Source: Tateyamaria omphalii (lineage in GTDB: Bacteria; Pseudomonadota; Alphaproteobacteria; Rhodobacterales; Rhodobacteraceae). From it: a DNA stretch of 64,000 nucleotides. Location of the stretch: the NCBI RefSeq assembly GCF_001969365.1, contig NZ_CP019312.1, positions 3,534,001-3,598,000 on the forward strand. The letters are read 5' to 3'. This document shows, one piece after another, positions 63,607-64,000 of this stretch. The position numbers and the translations under genes were made by a program. The notes beneath the pieces are model-generated. The model searched no databases and had not been told where the DNA came from. It saw only the letters and a program-made list of their open reading frames with translations. Numbering within the stretch: position 1 is the first letter of the stretch; each line of letters starts with the position of its first letter.

Positions 63607-64000
63607 TTACAGGTTGAAGACCCGTGCGGGGTGCAGCTCGCCCGCCTTGTAGCGGCCCACGGCCACCGGTTTGCCGTCGAACGACGCCCAGCATTCTTCG
63701 CCATAGTCGACGTCTGCGGCCATCACCATGCCGGGGTTGCCGTTGCGCAGGCGCGCCGCCCCTTCCGCTGTGGCGCGCAGTTCGGGCAGGTCGGCGAGGC
63801 CATGGGCGGTAGGGCGCAGGTGCGCGTCGAGTTCGGGTGTGTGTGCGAGCGCTTCGATCTGCTCGAAGGTCAGGCCCTCCTCGGCCTCGAACGGGCCGGA
63901 CCAGATGCGGCGCAGTTCGCGCACGTGGCCGTAGCAGCCCAGCGCCTCGCCCAGATCGCGGGCGATGGAGCGGACATAGCCGCCCTTGCCGCAGACCATT
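63607..64000 (-). CDS. truB: tRNA pseudouridine(55) synthase TruB, C-terminal part
   Basis: The visible 131 residues are the C-terminal half of TruB, cut by the right window edge. [19 protein letters not shown] is the conserved catalytic-domain motif that follows the active site, and [20 protein letters not shown] is also typical. The C-terminal PUA-like domain has [19 protein letters not shown]. The catalytic Asp lies outside the window. TruB makes pseudouridine 55 in the T loop of tRNAs. It is upstream of rpsO on the same strand, but three genes lie between them. Confidence 0.92.
   Translation of the reverse strand, partial: MVCGKGGYVRSIARDLGEALGCYGHVRELRRIWSGPFEAEEGLTFEQIEALAHTPELDAHLRPTAHGLADLPELRATAEGAARLRNGNPGMVMAADVDYGEECWASFDGKPVAVGRYKAGELHPARVFNL

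Overview
The window is a gene-dense, high-GC stretch of a bacterial chromosome. Its gene families and neighbourhoods point to the alphaproteobacterial order Rhodobacterales (Roseobacter-like): an amidase/aminotransferase/ftsK/lolA block, a thioredoxin-TPR/LON-domain/Trm112/UbiH block, FAD-GcvT fusion enzymes for methylated glycines, and GTTC-N7-GTTC-like SOS logic. This assignment is inferred from content; no rRNA or other marker is present. I see no rRNA, tRNA, CRISPR array, insertion sequence or prophage. Both edges cut genes: an MFS transporter on the left and truB on the right.

Layout. 1-7.6 kb: housekeeping and repair genes (transporter, small P-loop ATPase, thioesterase, YggT, RecQ, YaaA, a hybrid histidine kinase). 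7.7-15 kb: a large alpha-2-macroglobulin gene translationally coupled to pbpC. 15-21.8 kb: a minus-strand four-gene operon (MoxR ATPase, DUF58, BatA/DUF4159 protein, membrane protein) in which every junction is a 4-base stop/start overlap. 21.8-25 kb: small metabolic genes (DUF1285, an SDR with an altered active site, a hydroxypyruvate-isomerase-like protein, DUF2798, YdeI-like). 25-26.2 kb: a decayed island with remains of glutathione S-transferase-like genes. 26.2-31.9 kb: exonuclease III, GNAT, CnoX-like thioredoxin, LON-domain protein, Trm112, UbiH-like hydroxylase, amidase. 32.1-38.9 kb: aminotransferase, FtsK, LolA, lytic transglycosylase, AEC transporter, HspQ. 38.9-43.3 kb: gamma-glutamyltransferase, an RsbW/STAS pair, thiolase, free-methionine-sulfoxide reductase.

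43.3-50.8 kb is the most coherent metabolic unit: an XRE-cupin regulator behind a perfect 10-bp operator-like palindrome, a LysE exporter, a GFA protein, two paralogous FAD-GcvT enzymes and a betaine-homocysteine methyltransferase-like protein between them. Together they can be read as a pathway from glycine betaine via dimethylglycine and sarcosine to glycine, with C1 transfer to folate and a candidate formaldehyde handler. After it come RarD, an esterase, an RluA-family synthase, aldehyde dehydrogenase, 1-Cys peroxiredoxin and a glycosyltransferase. The end (56.8-64 kb) is a stretched truB-rpsO-pnp locus, interrupted by an RTX-repeat protein, a DUF1643 protein, a membrane protein, an ASCH-like protein and an opposite-strand adenylate cyclase.

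Between genes there are two dispersed palindromic repeat families. One is REP-like: a short hairpin with covarying stems, usually an ACA loop, and a TTACG tail, often at gene ends and twice as inverted pairs. The other is a GC-rich hairpin followed by a tail around GTATTTTTGG. A four-copy, 11-bp phased repeat lies downstream of the RluA-family gene. These non-coding elements, the betaine cluster and the SDR active-site change are the points most worth a second look.
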